A stretch of DNA of 64,000 bases from Dysidea avara (lineage: Eukaryota > Porifera > Demospongiae > Dictyoceratida > Dysideidae). Under the pieces are notes generated by a model. That model worked only from the letters and a program-made list of their open reading frames with translations. It had not been told where the DNA came from and searched no databases. Positions within the stretch are counted from its first letter, which is position 1; the number at the start of each line of letters is the position of its first letter. A program made the translations under genes and the position numbers. Shown here one piece after another: positions 21,351-49,027 of this stretch. The stretch lies in the NCBI RefSeq assembly GCF_963678975.1, contig NC_089279.1, positions 23,670,004-23,734,003 of the forward strand, read 5' to 3'.

Positions 21351-22980
21351 TTCAATTATGTACTAAAATGTAAATATAACAGTTGCTATCTGTATGGATG
21401 CCTTATCATCATTTGATGCATGCAGCTTTGTCACTCTTGCTGCCCCTCCTCCATCCTGATCTCCATCTTAGCATGAAGGCACTACTGTACACATGCACAG
21501 CGGGTATACAAGCATTCATGAACAAGTACTTGTCTGGTGATCAAATATGTGTTATATCAGTCTCATGTATCTATTCCAGTAAAAGTGTAGACTTGTGCTT
21601 ATGTTGCCACTTTCGTTGTTGTTAGAGGAAGAAATCATCCACAAAGACAAACTTTAATACTACATAAACAATTGACTCAGAATCAACATGTAGTAGTGGT
21701 AACATGCACAGTCAGGATAGAACTGAACTGGTAGCAAGCTCAAGCTGATATTGATATTTAGACTATGTAAAAGGTATTCAGGTATATTATGTTCTCCACA
21801 TAACTAATAAAGATTTGTACTGGATGGTATATAGCTTAATTCATGGCTGACATACTCAACTCTTCCACGCCAGCGTACCTATAAATATTCTTTGAATAAA
21901 TATAAACTAGAAACAAGTATACATATATCTTACAGTTATGACTTTTCTTATCTACAAACGTATTCTTATACTAACTGATAAACTTCAAGGTGATCTACAT
22001 GACTATATACTATAGTATAATTATACAGTATATGTTAGAGCTGAAAGGAGAAGTGCAGTGATTCAATATTCTACATATATGGTGCTGAGTTTGTTATTTA
22101 TTTGTGTATACATTAGTCAGATTATGATATGTAGATGACATGCTGCTATACAGGAAAAATCAAGTGAATGAAGATAGTTGTTGTTTTGCACTATACATGC
22201 AGGAATGGCATGCGCACTGATCAATGGTTAAATCTGGCTGATGTCTTAAACCTAATTGCAACTATTGAAATGTACACATTTAAAATATCTAATAGATTTA
22301 TCATATTTAAATCACTGATCATGAAGTGATAGCACTGAGTATCACATTGGCCAACACCTCATTCTGTACCATTATAACTGTTGATTCCTTGGAACACCTA
22401 ACCATGTTATATACTTCATGATCAGTAGTTAAAGGGAACCTGTAGGCACTAATCGCAATCTATTATTATGCAGACACACAATAGGTGTAAGTATTACCAC
22501 TAGCAGAATAATGTCTTCCTTACTTATGTGTATACATGTATGTTGTGCAATGATCTAACAAACTATTCAGCTACTCTAATAGGCTAGGTATCTGACATGA
22601 CTGTTTTATTAGAGTGCATGGCTAAAGAAATAAATTTTCTATGCATGAGTAATGATGCCTGCTTTTTAGCAACTGCTTACAAGTTATTGAGAAAGTACAT
22701 ACACAAAATTACTGGCAAACTTGGAAACTGAGGCAAAAAACAAAAAACAAAAAAAAACAACAAGACAGAACAATGTAGTATAAGCTAGTGTGTGTGTCTG
22801 TAAGGGAGGATTGGGTGCAACTTCAAGTTACCAGCCAGAACTTGATGTGGTTGTTTTTGCTGTCCCTTTCATGACAATTACAAGTGTGGCCATCTTTGGC
22901 AGCTTTTCAACAGGTGTGTTTGTGTGACGGATATTTTTTGTGAGCTACTAGTCCAAGTTTCTTGTAGTAGTCCAATAATA
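21351..22980. other. RTK-A 3'UTR and intergenic region
   Basis: AATAAA occurs at 21806-21811 and is a plausible poly(A) signal about 455 bp after the stop. Beyond it the sequence is AT-rich without coding signal. Core-motif fragments lie near 22570-22615 and an A-rich CAAAAAAC tract at 22738-22765. Confidence 0.45.
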
Positions 22981-22989
22981 GACCAACAC

Positions 22990-23445
22990 TAACTTGATAG
23001 ATATAGTCAAACTTTTAATAGCATTCTTAACCTGCAGGCATTATGTAGCACTCATCTACACTTCCATACCAGTCCTGTATGGATTTCAACATGCCTCTCT
23101 TTATAGACAACACCATGGTCATCCTCATCTTCTGAAATATTTTCTTTGGAGCCCTGATTATTGGCATGATTACAGAAGCACTGGCATATTCCCTGCTAAC
23201 TTCCCACATTGCTTCTTCAAAAACCTTCAGAAGTTTTATTACCTTTTCAGCCAAAAGCCATTGTTGTGTGTTTAGTTCAGCAGGTGGTTGACATTCAGTA
23301 TTAGCTGCTATAATGGCTTTCCTCTGCTCTATAACATATAATAGGAGCTGTGTCCAACTAGCAGTAACACCCTGAATAAGCAGAGCCGTACCTTGGCTTG
23401 AGTACATTATGCTTTTTAAATTACCTATTATTCTTTCTGGCAATT
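22990..23445 (-). pseudogene. hAT-family transposase fragment
   Basis: A 138-codon minus-strand frame (23443-23027) reads like the central part of hAT/ZBED-type transposases: LLLYVIEQRKAI, then QQWLLAEKVIKLLKVFEEAM, WEVSREYASASVIMPII. The family pattern is W..AE.....L.PF...T...S.......S...P. The N-terminal BED finger and C-terminal dimerisation region are missing, so it is dead. The hAT-like small elements at 8358 and 10269 could have depended on a relative, but no link is shown. Confidence 0.72.
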
Positions 23446-23850
23446 CTTTTTTTATTCACCTATTATTCCCAAAATTATTCCCGGAGTAATTCCTGGAATT
23501 GTAAAAGTCAAATGGATATTCATCTACAGCTGAAAATATGACCACTTGCAAGCGTAAAAAACTATACCCAAAGATCGAGATACTCTAATCAGTAGAGCAG
23601 TCACAACTAAACTTGTCTGACTGTTCTATTAGGGTAAGTGACTGCTCTATTAGAGTATCTCGATCTTTTTGCCTGATTTTGTGCTAGCAATGATTGTGGA
23701 TGTTCCTTTACGAATTTTTCTGTAATACTATACGAAAAATGTGTGAATTCTAATTAAGTATTCCAGAAGATCACCCTATTATTCTGGAATTATTCCTGAT
23801 TCTTTTTTACCACCGATTATTCCAAAAATTATTCAATAAAACCAGTGTCT
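23430..23850. repeat. Inverted-repeat region with facing core motifs
   Basis: AAGATCGAGATACTCTAATC at 23573 and GATTAGAGTATCTCGATCTT-like sequence ending near 23670 face each other around a third partial copy. Outside them, ATTATTCC-rich segments (23450-23500 and 23780-23840) are also roughly mirrored. It looks like two elements inserted head to head, or one foldback element. Confidence 0.55.
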
Positions 23851-24149
23851 TATTTTGATGGTGCTCAGATTTTAGTGTTCTCAGATGTTGCCATTGAGTG
23901 GCTCTCAACAGCATGGTTTTCATCATAAACTCTTTTGAAGGTGTCGATGAATCAACTGATCATCACAGCTGGTACTAATATTTAATAGTAGGGAGTACCC
24001 CTTGATGGCACCAACTTAAAACTTTTATATTTGATAGCAACATTGGCTTGCCTGAATAGATAATAGTTTTAAGATAGCTAGTCCACTATGTATACACGGA
24101 ACATTGACCATGCTAACAGTTCACATTCGATACTGTTTACCATGATAAA

Positions 24150-24950
24150 TTCCTTACCATATCCCAATGATCCATAATACAGGAAACAACAGTAGAGCAG
24201 ATATGTAATAGAGCTGCTTCATTACACACTGCATTACTTGGTTTGGCGGCCCTTCCAAATCAACAATCGGAGATACAGTGATACATAAAGCATTCCATGT
24301 GTCTATGGTAAAAGTTTGGCCCTGAGTTTTGGTAATGGTCATTGCAAAGCAGAGAGATACAGCAAACTGTACAACATCAGACTATCTAGATTGAAAGGCA
24401 GTGTAGAGTTGCTTGGAATATGTGGAATCCAAAAGGAATGATGACTCACAGCCTGCATTGTAATCATGCACTTGGTACCTTTGGTGACTCATGGGAGATC
24501 CAAGGAGCATAAAATTATACTGGGTGTGCCAACCTTCAATGAAAGTGGAAATGTCGGGGTACAACCCTGAGACTTCTCAAGAATGTAAATTATAACTCTT
24601 TGGAAACTAGACTGTCTGGGATTCAGCAGCCACAAACTCCAAGGACTTGTGCTAGATGCACTTACCAGATAACTGTTCTACCAGGGTTGTGTGGTTAAGA
24701 GGAGTCAAATGTACGTAACTTAACCATGTGATGTCTGTATAGCAGCCTATAGCTTGAGAACAAGTCTGGATAAACATCAACTCATCAATGTTACACACAA
24801 AGGTAGCTGTACAATGTCAGGATTGGAGTGTTGTCAGTGGGGAACTTATCATTTCAAATGACTAACAATTGGTCAGCAAAGAGTCCAGCTGCTTGGTTTT
24901 CACAAAGGTAGCTATACACTCTTGTGTTTTCTTGTATATGTTTGTCCCAT
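24150..24950 (-). pseudogene. Decayed PIF1/Helitron-like helicase fragment
   Basis: On the minus strand a frame near 24342 begins MTITKTQGQTFTIDTW, matching the helicase motif M(T/S)INK(A/S)QGQT of PIF1-like helicases carried by Helitrons. Further up (about 24800-24700) another frame reads NIDELMFIQTCSQAIGCYTD, then ITWLSYVHLTPLN, resembling the DELI..(VYP)...Y.d..WL..RAIL.P.N segment of the same proteins. Frames are broken by stops. The nuclease domain and Helitron ends were not found. Confidence 0.5.
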
Positions 24951-24959
24951 TAGTTAGGC

Positions 24960-25580
24960 TTTACTCAAAGATTTTTGCTTAGGCTCCTAGGCTAGAGGTA
25001 TAGGCACTGCCTTCTGTGCTCAGTGCCTAACTGGTATATCATAGATAATAACATACAATTATATAGTGTGTAGATCGATGTACTCTTCCATAGGTGAAAC
25101 TTCTTCAGATAGCCTCAGGTACTCCGGGCCACCTTGTTACCTCTGGTGCTACATGGAATTACTGGGAGGATTTGTTGGAAGTCACTACACAACAACATAC
25201 AGATTCTTCCCACTGGGTGGCTGCAAGTTACCGGCCAAGTAAACAGTTAGCCCTAACCTATATATAGCTAGGAACAACATCACAGTCTAGAAAATCTATT
25301 AATGAAGTTTATCCAGTTGCATAGTCATTCTTATTTTAACATTCAAGTGAATTCCCCATACACAAGTAGTTATATACGTTGTCAGACATGGATAATCAGT
25401 ACAGCTAAGCTTCACTGTGTCAACTCTGGTCATACCGCAATAGAGGACATGCGTTCCAAAAATTCATCATATCACTTCATATACTGTATTGTTTGTCCCA
25501 CTAGCTACTGGCCACTAGACCTGTAAAAGGTTAGAGCCTGCAAATGTGTTGACCACTTTGATTTGCTGCTATTTAGTCTA
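24960..25580. other. Intergenic region upstream of RTK-B
   Basis: No coding exon supported. Probably the distal 5' flank of RTK-B plus repeat scraps. Confidence 0.35.
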
Positions 25581-25589
25581 GCGCCGCCC

Positions 25590-25685
25590 GCCTAGAGTAC
25601 GAATGTTGTGTGCCGGCCGGCCCGACTAAAAAAAAAATCATGAAAGGGCACACGTTGAGCTAATTCATGAATTTCCACGCGATCG
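25590..25685 (+). promoter_or_regulatory. RTK-B proximal promoter / 5'UTR exon 1
   Basis: A GC-rich patch (GCGCCGCCCGCC ... GCCGGCCGGCCC) followed by CGACTAAAAAAA and a donor GATCG|GTAAGC at 25685. It parallels the RTK-A and RTK-C 5' exons. The next exon starts at 25751 after TTGCAG and carries the ATG. Confidence 0.5.
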
Positions 25686-25750
25686 GTAAGCAATTCTAGA
25701 TGTGCGAATTTTTTTAACTGGCGTCATTATTAAAGTGTTTGTTATTGCAG

Positions 25751-42357
<16,607 letters not shown>

Positions 42358-43390
42358 TTCAAATACGCAATAATGTGAATATGTAAATATGTACAAATAT
42401 CACAGATGCTATCAGTTATTTATGTCTTGAAGTGTTGTGAAAGGGGGGGGGGGGGGTTGATTTTACAGTTATGCAGTTCTATCTCTCTTACAGCTTTGTG
42501 TGTGGCTATCTTTACCAAATTTAACATGCTACCTACCACGTTAATAGTATTCATTAACATGTGCTTACAGTATCTAGTGGCAGTTTTGACTCACAATACT
42601 TCAGGTGGCCTGTGTGTGTATTATCTGCTTTCAGAATTGTCTAACAGATGGATCTATCAAGTAAATAGTCTTGTGATATGACCTTTAAACAAGTTAAAGA
42701 AGGTTAATGTTGGAACGACAAATAGCGTGCAAAATAAATATAAAAAACTTACTGATATAGGGGTGTCAGGAATCAGAGACGGTATACCCATCACACAAGT
42801 ATTAATTGGAGTAGTTGGGCTCTATTAAGAATGCTTAACGCATGCGCAGTAGCACGTGCTCAGCCTATGTGTCGTGACACCTGACGAGAGCTCTACCAGA
42901 AGGAAATTAATACCCACCCACCCCACATTCCTCTTTGTGTTTTACCCCAAGAAATTCAACATATTCATGCAATCAGTGGCTACAACCTACTCACGATATC
43001 TACCAGTCCTCTTATGTGTGTATATATATATATATATGGCAGTTATTTGGCTTTCACTAGCTAGTTTGAGCTGCTAGCTGACACCTGTTAGGCAATTACA
43101 AGTGTAAGGTTTCCTGCTGAAGACCAAAAGAAATTTTTTTTTGCTTTCAAATATCTCTGGCAGGACAGTCTCGTATTTCTTGTAATGCCTACAGATCACT
43201 TGAATGCACTACACTGGCAAGTCGAAGGGGGGTACACCACTACCTCCTTGTAGGCAATACCTGTGTCACCACTGGTTCAGCAACCATTGATAATACTTAC
43301 CAGCACCTGGTGAGCAGATAGTGTTCATTTGTATGCATGCATAGCTGTTAAATGTAGAATTCACACGTACTTGTACATTGTATGTTACTG
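42358..43390. other. RTK-B 3'UTR and intergenic sequence
   Basis: AT-rich. AATAAA-type signals occur near 42730. A poly-G run is at 42443-42457 and a (TA)n tract at 43020-43036. No gene supported. Confidence 0.4.
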
Positions 43391-43394
43391 CTGT

Positions 43395-43535
43395 TGTGTT
43401 CTCTGCACCACAGGTGTGCCAGGGCTATGCCAGCCATTTTGTCCCCTGCACCATAGGTGTGCTACGGCTAGGTCAGCCGTTGTGTTCTCTGCACCGTAGG
43501 TGTGCCAGGGCTGTGTCAGCCAACTTTATACACAC
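43395..43535 (+). repeat. Short minisatellite, about three copies of a ~48-bp unit
   Basis: Units share TGCACCAYAGGTGTGCYA followed by GGSCTAKGYCAGCC and TTGTGTTCTC-like spacing. Copies start about 43403, 43450 and 43488. The open frame across it is a by-product of the repeat. Confidence 0.7.
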
Positions 43536-43539
43536 ATCG

Positions 43540-46500
43540 TATGTGTGTGTGTGTAAGGTGCTTGTTGCACCCTCTACACAAGGCTGCAGTTGCAGCACGT
43601 CCAATCCTTACAGAAGGAGCGGATCGCCTGAGGTTTCACTAGGATGTTGCCTAGTAGGCACTAGGAGTGGCCGGCATTGGAAGAATTTGGAAGACTGGGA
43701 AGGTATTCTTAATCCAAATTCTTCCCTGCTTACCCATGTATCTGTCATTCAAGTATCATTCCACACTTTATAAATTTGGCCTGCTTAAAATATTAGGAAC
43801 AAAACTAGCAGTGTATTTTAAGTTGCACCCAAGGCAGCCGAGACCTCAGGCACTTACCAAACCACCCCACCATCAGTTGATAGTGGGCAGCCTGCAACAC
43901 TTAGCAGGTGAAGCACCAAGATAAAAGGAAGGAACAAAGGTGAGTGTTAATAAGTGAACAACATTAAAATATGTTAAACTAAACTAATTGATTTGTACTA
44001 ACCTTTATTGCATGGCAGGAGCAACACTAGAGAACTTGAAACTAGTTAGTAGATATTACATATGCATCATTCTTGAGTATTTAACTTTTCTTGTGAGTAA
44101 AGATATTAGCTTTATATACAGGGCATTCAGTTGCTGAAAGATACTGTCATGTCAGTCACAAAAGGTTTAGCTCTTGGTTTAGCCTGCAGTTGCACGTATT
44201 CCTTATATGCAAAATAATTAATTTTATATACATACAGAGTCAGGTATGCAGGATAACTACACACAAATAAGCACAGTTACAACTCTCACTATACAAACAG
44301 CTATATAGGACACAGTTACAATATAAAATACAAGAACAATAAGGAGGCAGATTGTAATGTAGAACACAACTGATTCGACAGGTTGCAATGTGAAGGGAAA
44401 AGCATTCCATATTAAGAAAGTGTTAACAGATATAGTCATATAAAGAAATATTTGATAGCCATGGCAACTCTGTCTCTGTTATGCAGAATATACGAGTCAG
44501 GCTGACAGAAAAGAGAGATCTCATGGTATGGAGTAAATGAGTACTATTTAAGTGCTTTAAGCAAGAGTTTGAAGATTTAAAGGTTGGCCATGCAGGCAGG
44601 CACTGAGGGTCATATTAATACATAGTTAGCTACCCACTGTGCAGCATCATGTCATGTTTACTTCAGGTTGAAAAACAACTCAGTTATAGCTACCTTGCTC
44701 AGGCTTGTGCTATATACGTACAACAAATACAGCAATTCATAATCAGCATTGGTGTCTTCCCCACCCTTTTGCGTACTGTAGTTCAGCAATTGTGGAAAAC
44801 ACTGTAAATGCTGCGAAAAGTGAAAGCTTGACTTTTCATGCCAGATTTTTATCGTCTAGTTATTCAGACTAATTATTCATAATCATGCATATTAATTTTA
44901 TCCCACACTATTTTTTTAGCTTCAAAGTAGATATTTAGCCAGTCACCAGTGTAGTGCATGCATTTATTTAGCCATTCATTTGTTGTAAGAACATTAGGAA
45001 ATTTAAGCTAAGAATCGCGCTTATACATAGGATTAGGAACAGCATCCCTAGCTGGATTAAAATTTAAAAAAATTTGCAATGATCAACTAATGTTACTGAG
45101 AAGGCTAAAAGGCTGCCTGCAAAATAAAACTGAGAAGTCAATATCTTGACATGATTCACATTATGCAATCGAATTTTGTAGAAGCTTCAATTGCAGACAT
45201 CTCTACACTATAAATATACACTCACATTGAACTGGTAGTTATATTTACCATTTTAGCTGTAGTCAGATGGCTTATTGGCAAAATTTAAAGAAATGTGAAC
45301 ATTCCGAACAAAAGCACCAAAATGTTCCTACATGCTACCCATGTCATTAGTTTACAATTTTAGATAGGAACAACTTTGTAAGCAATGAAAAGATGAAGAT
45401 ATACCTGCAATCAAACAAGTATTAAAAACATTCTAAACTGCTGAAATTATTTTCATGCTACTCAGAGAATGTATGTAATTTCCTTGGAAGAAGCTTGTCC
45501 CCTGCCTAGGTGGGTGATTGTGGATGCTAGTGTGCTTTGCACATGTACACCAGGAGTCCAAAGGACAATGGAGAACTTTCACCCAACAAAATGCATGAAG
45601 CACGTGAAACCAACCTGCAATGTACCAGTGAATCATCTCCAGAGAGATGGGGCTGGAAGTTGCAACTGGAAACAAAGTGTGGATTCCTGTTTGGAACACT
45701 TTATTTACTACCTGTGTGTGCTGCCAAAGATTGTACCAAATCAGTAAAATGTAGATGCAAGAACATTGCAGAATATATGGATGTGGTGCCAGGTGATCAT
45801 GTGTACATAGAAAAGTTATAATTGGAATTTTTGTTTTGTAATTGTTAATTGATACTGTTTGAAGAATGATGAACTTGGTTCAGTTACAGTACAAGCGTCT
45901 TTGCTAATGATCATTCAACATCACTATTAATGGCACTATGTTATAACCAGTTGGCAGTATGTGTGAGCCATTGTACTGAGACATTATCATTGCACAACCT
46001 TGTAAACAATTTTATTTTAAAGTGAAAACTGAATAGCTCTTTGAACTATACATAAGGTATTAGTAACATTTCTTGGAAAATTTAATCAGTGAATGCTGTG
46101 TTAGCTACGAGATGACTGTTCTACTAAAGGGTATCAATCTATGGGCTAATGCATTTGAGTGCTCTATTGTAGTTTCCATGCACTGACTGTTCTATTAGGG
46201 AGTATTAATCTATTTTCATGGAATTAAACTCTATAGTTTGAAATATCTACCTAATATGTTAACATTATGTTTGTATAACACTTTAGCCTATTATGCCTAT
46301 TATTATGCTGGAATAATTGACACAGACCTATATTAACACATTACAAGAATGTCACAAATGAGAACTTTTTACTTAATAGAACTTTGTTATCTTCTTATGA
46401 AGTCATCTGTGTTGAGGACTTGGTATTCACACAACCTTGAATTAGTACACCAGCTACCAAAAATTGACGTAGCTAGCTACATATATAGCTAAGTACCCCT

Positions 46501-46620
46501 TCTTAACACTTGAAGAACTGTACCAGATTGGAAAAGACTTGATGATAATACATGATAATTGAATCAGACAGCATAGAAATATTTTCAACAGAAATTAGCA
46601 ATCACTACACCCAGTGCAAC
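43540..46620. other. Intergenic region between RTK-B and RTK-C, no gene assigned
   Basis: Contains a GC-richer segment (43560-43930), an AT-rich stretch with no coding signal (43950-45430), a possible mobile-element frame (45469-45821) and core-motif copies near 46110-46205 in a repeated TGACTGTTCTA...TATTAATC arrangement. No splice-consistent gene found. Confidence 0.4.
45469..45821 (+). other. Overlapping open frames of unknown origin
   Basis: Two plus-strand frames overlap here. The end of one reads CAAKDCTKSVKCRCKN then MDVVPGDHVYI, a Cys/Lys-rich pattern like zinc-binding tails in transposon-encoded proteins. A frameshift between the two frames would explain the overlap. No family is assigned. 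Confidence 0.25.
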
Positions 46621-46624
46621 TTGA

Positions 46625-46985
46625 TATTTATTGAGAGATAAACGTCATAATAATGACAATTACATGAACAAATAATTACAAGAGGTCAGGAGTCAAGTCT
46701 CAGGGTTACCAAGTTATTACTAAAAAGTATGGAGCCCTGGCAAGACCAAAAAAATAAATAAACTACATACAAAACTAAACAATTATACATGGCTTCTCAA
46801 CAGGTAAACAGATCAATTACATCCCAAGTAGTGGAAGCACGGGAATTAAAGATCCTGTATGAACAGGAGATTGCAACATGAGCTGCTTGTTGAAGAATAC
46901 AATGAATAGTATTCTTTGGTAGATGGCATACATTGCTTAGTTTAGAGACAGTCTCTGGCATGAAATGACCCAAACAGCCAACCCC
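46625..46985 (-). repeat. Dispersed repeat, copy 2 (pairs with 2577-2935)
   Basis: Matches the copy at 2577-2935 in the same orientation. The minus-strand frame shares ILQQAA and ISCSYRI with it and extends upstream with VGCLGHFMPETVSKLSNVC. Confidence 0.6.
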
Positions 46986-47197
46986 AATTGTCACTAGATT
47001 AACTGAAAATCCAGCCTGTTGAAGGTCAGTCAGTAATGTACCATAGCGATCTTCTTTACGGTTCCTTGCAGCTAAAAGGTGATGTTCAGTATTAGTAACT
47101 ACAGAGAGTTCTAATAATTATTATATTATTATATTTGATTAATGTACAACCTCTATAAGAGGAAAAATGTACATATTTTGATAAGAAAATAATATAG

Positions 47198-48200
47198 TCA
47201 GTTATAAAGATAACTGTTACAACTCTTTCTAAAATGTTCTAAGTTACTAGAAGTAACAACCCCCACCGGCAGATCGTTCCATAACGTGACAGTTGAATGA
47301 AAAAAGGAATCATAGTAAGTATTAATTCTGGTTGGCAATGTAACTAGTTTGAAGGAGTGTCCTCGAGTATGGTTAGTGTTGTATTCTAGGTTATGGTCTA
47401 TAAGTACAGAATTGTTCAGTATCTTGTACATCATTATCACTTTTGCTTCATTTCTTCGTTGTTTGAGCATTGGCAACCCTAGTTGTTCTATAACGCGATG
47501 GAATCTGTGGAAACTACCACGAGCCAGATCAGGTCTGGATGTAATATGAGGTGGAATAGTACTTTGGGGGACTAATACGTGTTTGGTAGCCAGGAAGATC
47601 TGTATAAATCTTATAACATGGTGGTAAATCCTTCTTAAAGTTGTGAACAAGAACCTGCAGAACAGAGTCATGACTCCAAGTGTATCTACCTTGATAAAGT
47701 GCGACAGAACAACCAGTTAAACATGGTTAGTTGTTGGTTGAGTACAGTGACAAAGGGTACAAACTGGACTAGTGATTATATTCCACCGAGCCAGATTCAT
47801 AGGTGTTGGTAAGGTGTCACAACCGGCACGTATTAAGAAAGAAAGTTGCTTTTCAGGTAAACCATACATTGATCACTTCCACAAGGGACAATTTTGTTCT
47901 AGGGCAACTATATTCAGGAATTTATTCTGTACAGTCAATGGTTCAAGAGTGGAATTCCAATAGCAAACATGAGGGGACCGTAAACTGGTACGAGCCTTTC
48001 TTTTAAAAGTAGAGGAATGGATGTTAGAAACAGAAGATTTAGCAGCAGAAAGAGCATCAAAAACAACATCTGGTGCATCCTAAAAGTCATTAGACAAGAG
48101 AGAATGCCGCAATTCAACAATAATTGGGTCAACAGAGCGTTCAACAGCCAGGATATAAGATAGCTTAGCTACATCGGTACTATACCCTTGGAGGGTTCTG
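47198..48200 (-). pseudogene. Chimeric non-LTR retrotransposon 3' fragments
   Basis: On the minus strand from about 48200 downward there is a broken frame with LPTPMNLARWNI, then the zinc-knuckle-like CTLCH..QPTTNHV, CSVALYQGRYTWSHDSVL and KIYTDLPGYQ. This is the C-terminal region of one group of LINE-like reverse transcriptases. A one-base deletion near 47725 breaks it. From about 47560 down the text changes to a different LINE C-terminus: LGLPMLKQRRNEAKVIMMYK, then HTRGHSFKL and LWNDLPVGVV. The open frame 47671-47198 crosses the joint. Confidence 0.7.
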
Positions 48201-48269
48201 CTGATTAAAATAAATAATAATAGTCCACTTCCATTTACTAAGACTGTACAATATCTCAAAATCATTTCA

Positions 48270-48860
48270 TTCAAATGTACAGCATTTTAGGTCAAGCAAC
48301 TAAATATAGTTCTCATCCCTGCCCACATCCCTTTTACCACACCGCCTCTATCTCTGTTATTAATCATGTGCACACGCCGTATCAGTTTTGATGCTAAGAA
48401 GGCTGGCTATCATTTTACAGCACAGCAAATGTATTGGTAAAACATAAGTACTAGTTGCCACCTGTTTGTCGGTGTCAATAGCAATGCCGGGCCTTCTTAA
48501 TACACTGAGCTCTCGAGACAGCTTTGATTTGCAGTATTTTCTTTACATAATGAAAAATGGAAATCCGAATTTTTGTGGATGAGAAACAAGTCAGTAATCA
48601 AGTTTGCCTGACAACTGATTTAGCTAATGAAATATTAAATACCATAGCTACCCTGCTCGTAGTCGTAGCTACCATATATACAATATCGAAAGCCGCATAA
48701 AATTTGTTTTCAGTGTTCAGTATTTTCCCAAACCTATAGTTGGAGCATGCACGACAAAGCCGGCACAAGACGGTTAAATTAATTAACCCTATGATAGTTT
48801 TCTCAGGTGTGACATACCGGCAATCAATCTCGCGCCGCCCCCCTCGATTGTGGACTTTAT
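48270..48860. other. Upstream region of RTK-C
   Basis: No coding exon. The minus-strand frame at 48598-48918 overlaps the promoter and first exon and is a shadow. Probably contains the RTK-C promoter. Confidence 0.4.
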
Positions 48861-48958
48861 TTACAATCGAGTGCCAGTCGACTTCAAAAAAATTTGGGGC
48901 GCCACAACGGCGGAACACATTGCTGCAGCTGAATCGAAGTTAGATTTCCGCGCAGTCG
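48860..48958 (+). promoter_or_regulatory. RTK-C proximal promoter / 5'UTR exon 1
   Basis: Contains GTGCCAGTCGACTTCAAAAA, which parallels the RTK-A block, and ends with CGCAGTCG|GTAAGT at 48958. Next exon starts at 49028 after ACTGCAG. The inverted pair CTCGATTGTGG and TTACAATCGAG lies just upstream (48842-48872). Confidence 0.55.
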
Positions 48959-49027
48959 GTAAGTAAATCTAGGTGAGTATGTGTTCTTACCCGTAACATT
49001 GCCATTATTAAAATGTTGTTACTGCAG

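Noticed and set aside
45433..45747. Possible gene on either strand around 45.5 kb
   Set aside because: Overlapping frames on both strands, no splice support and no recognised domain; left as unassigned.
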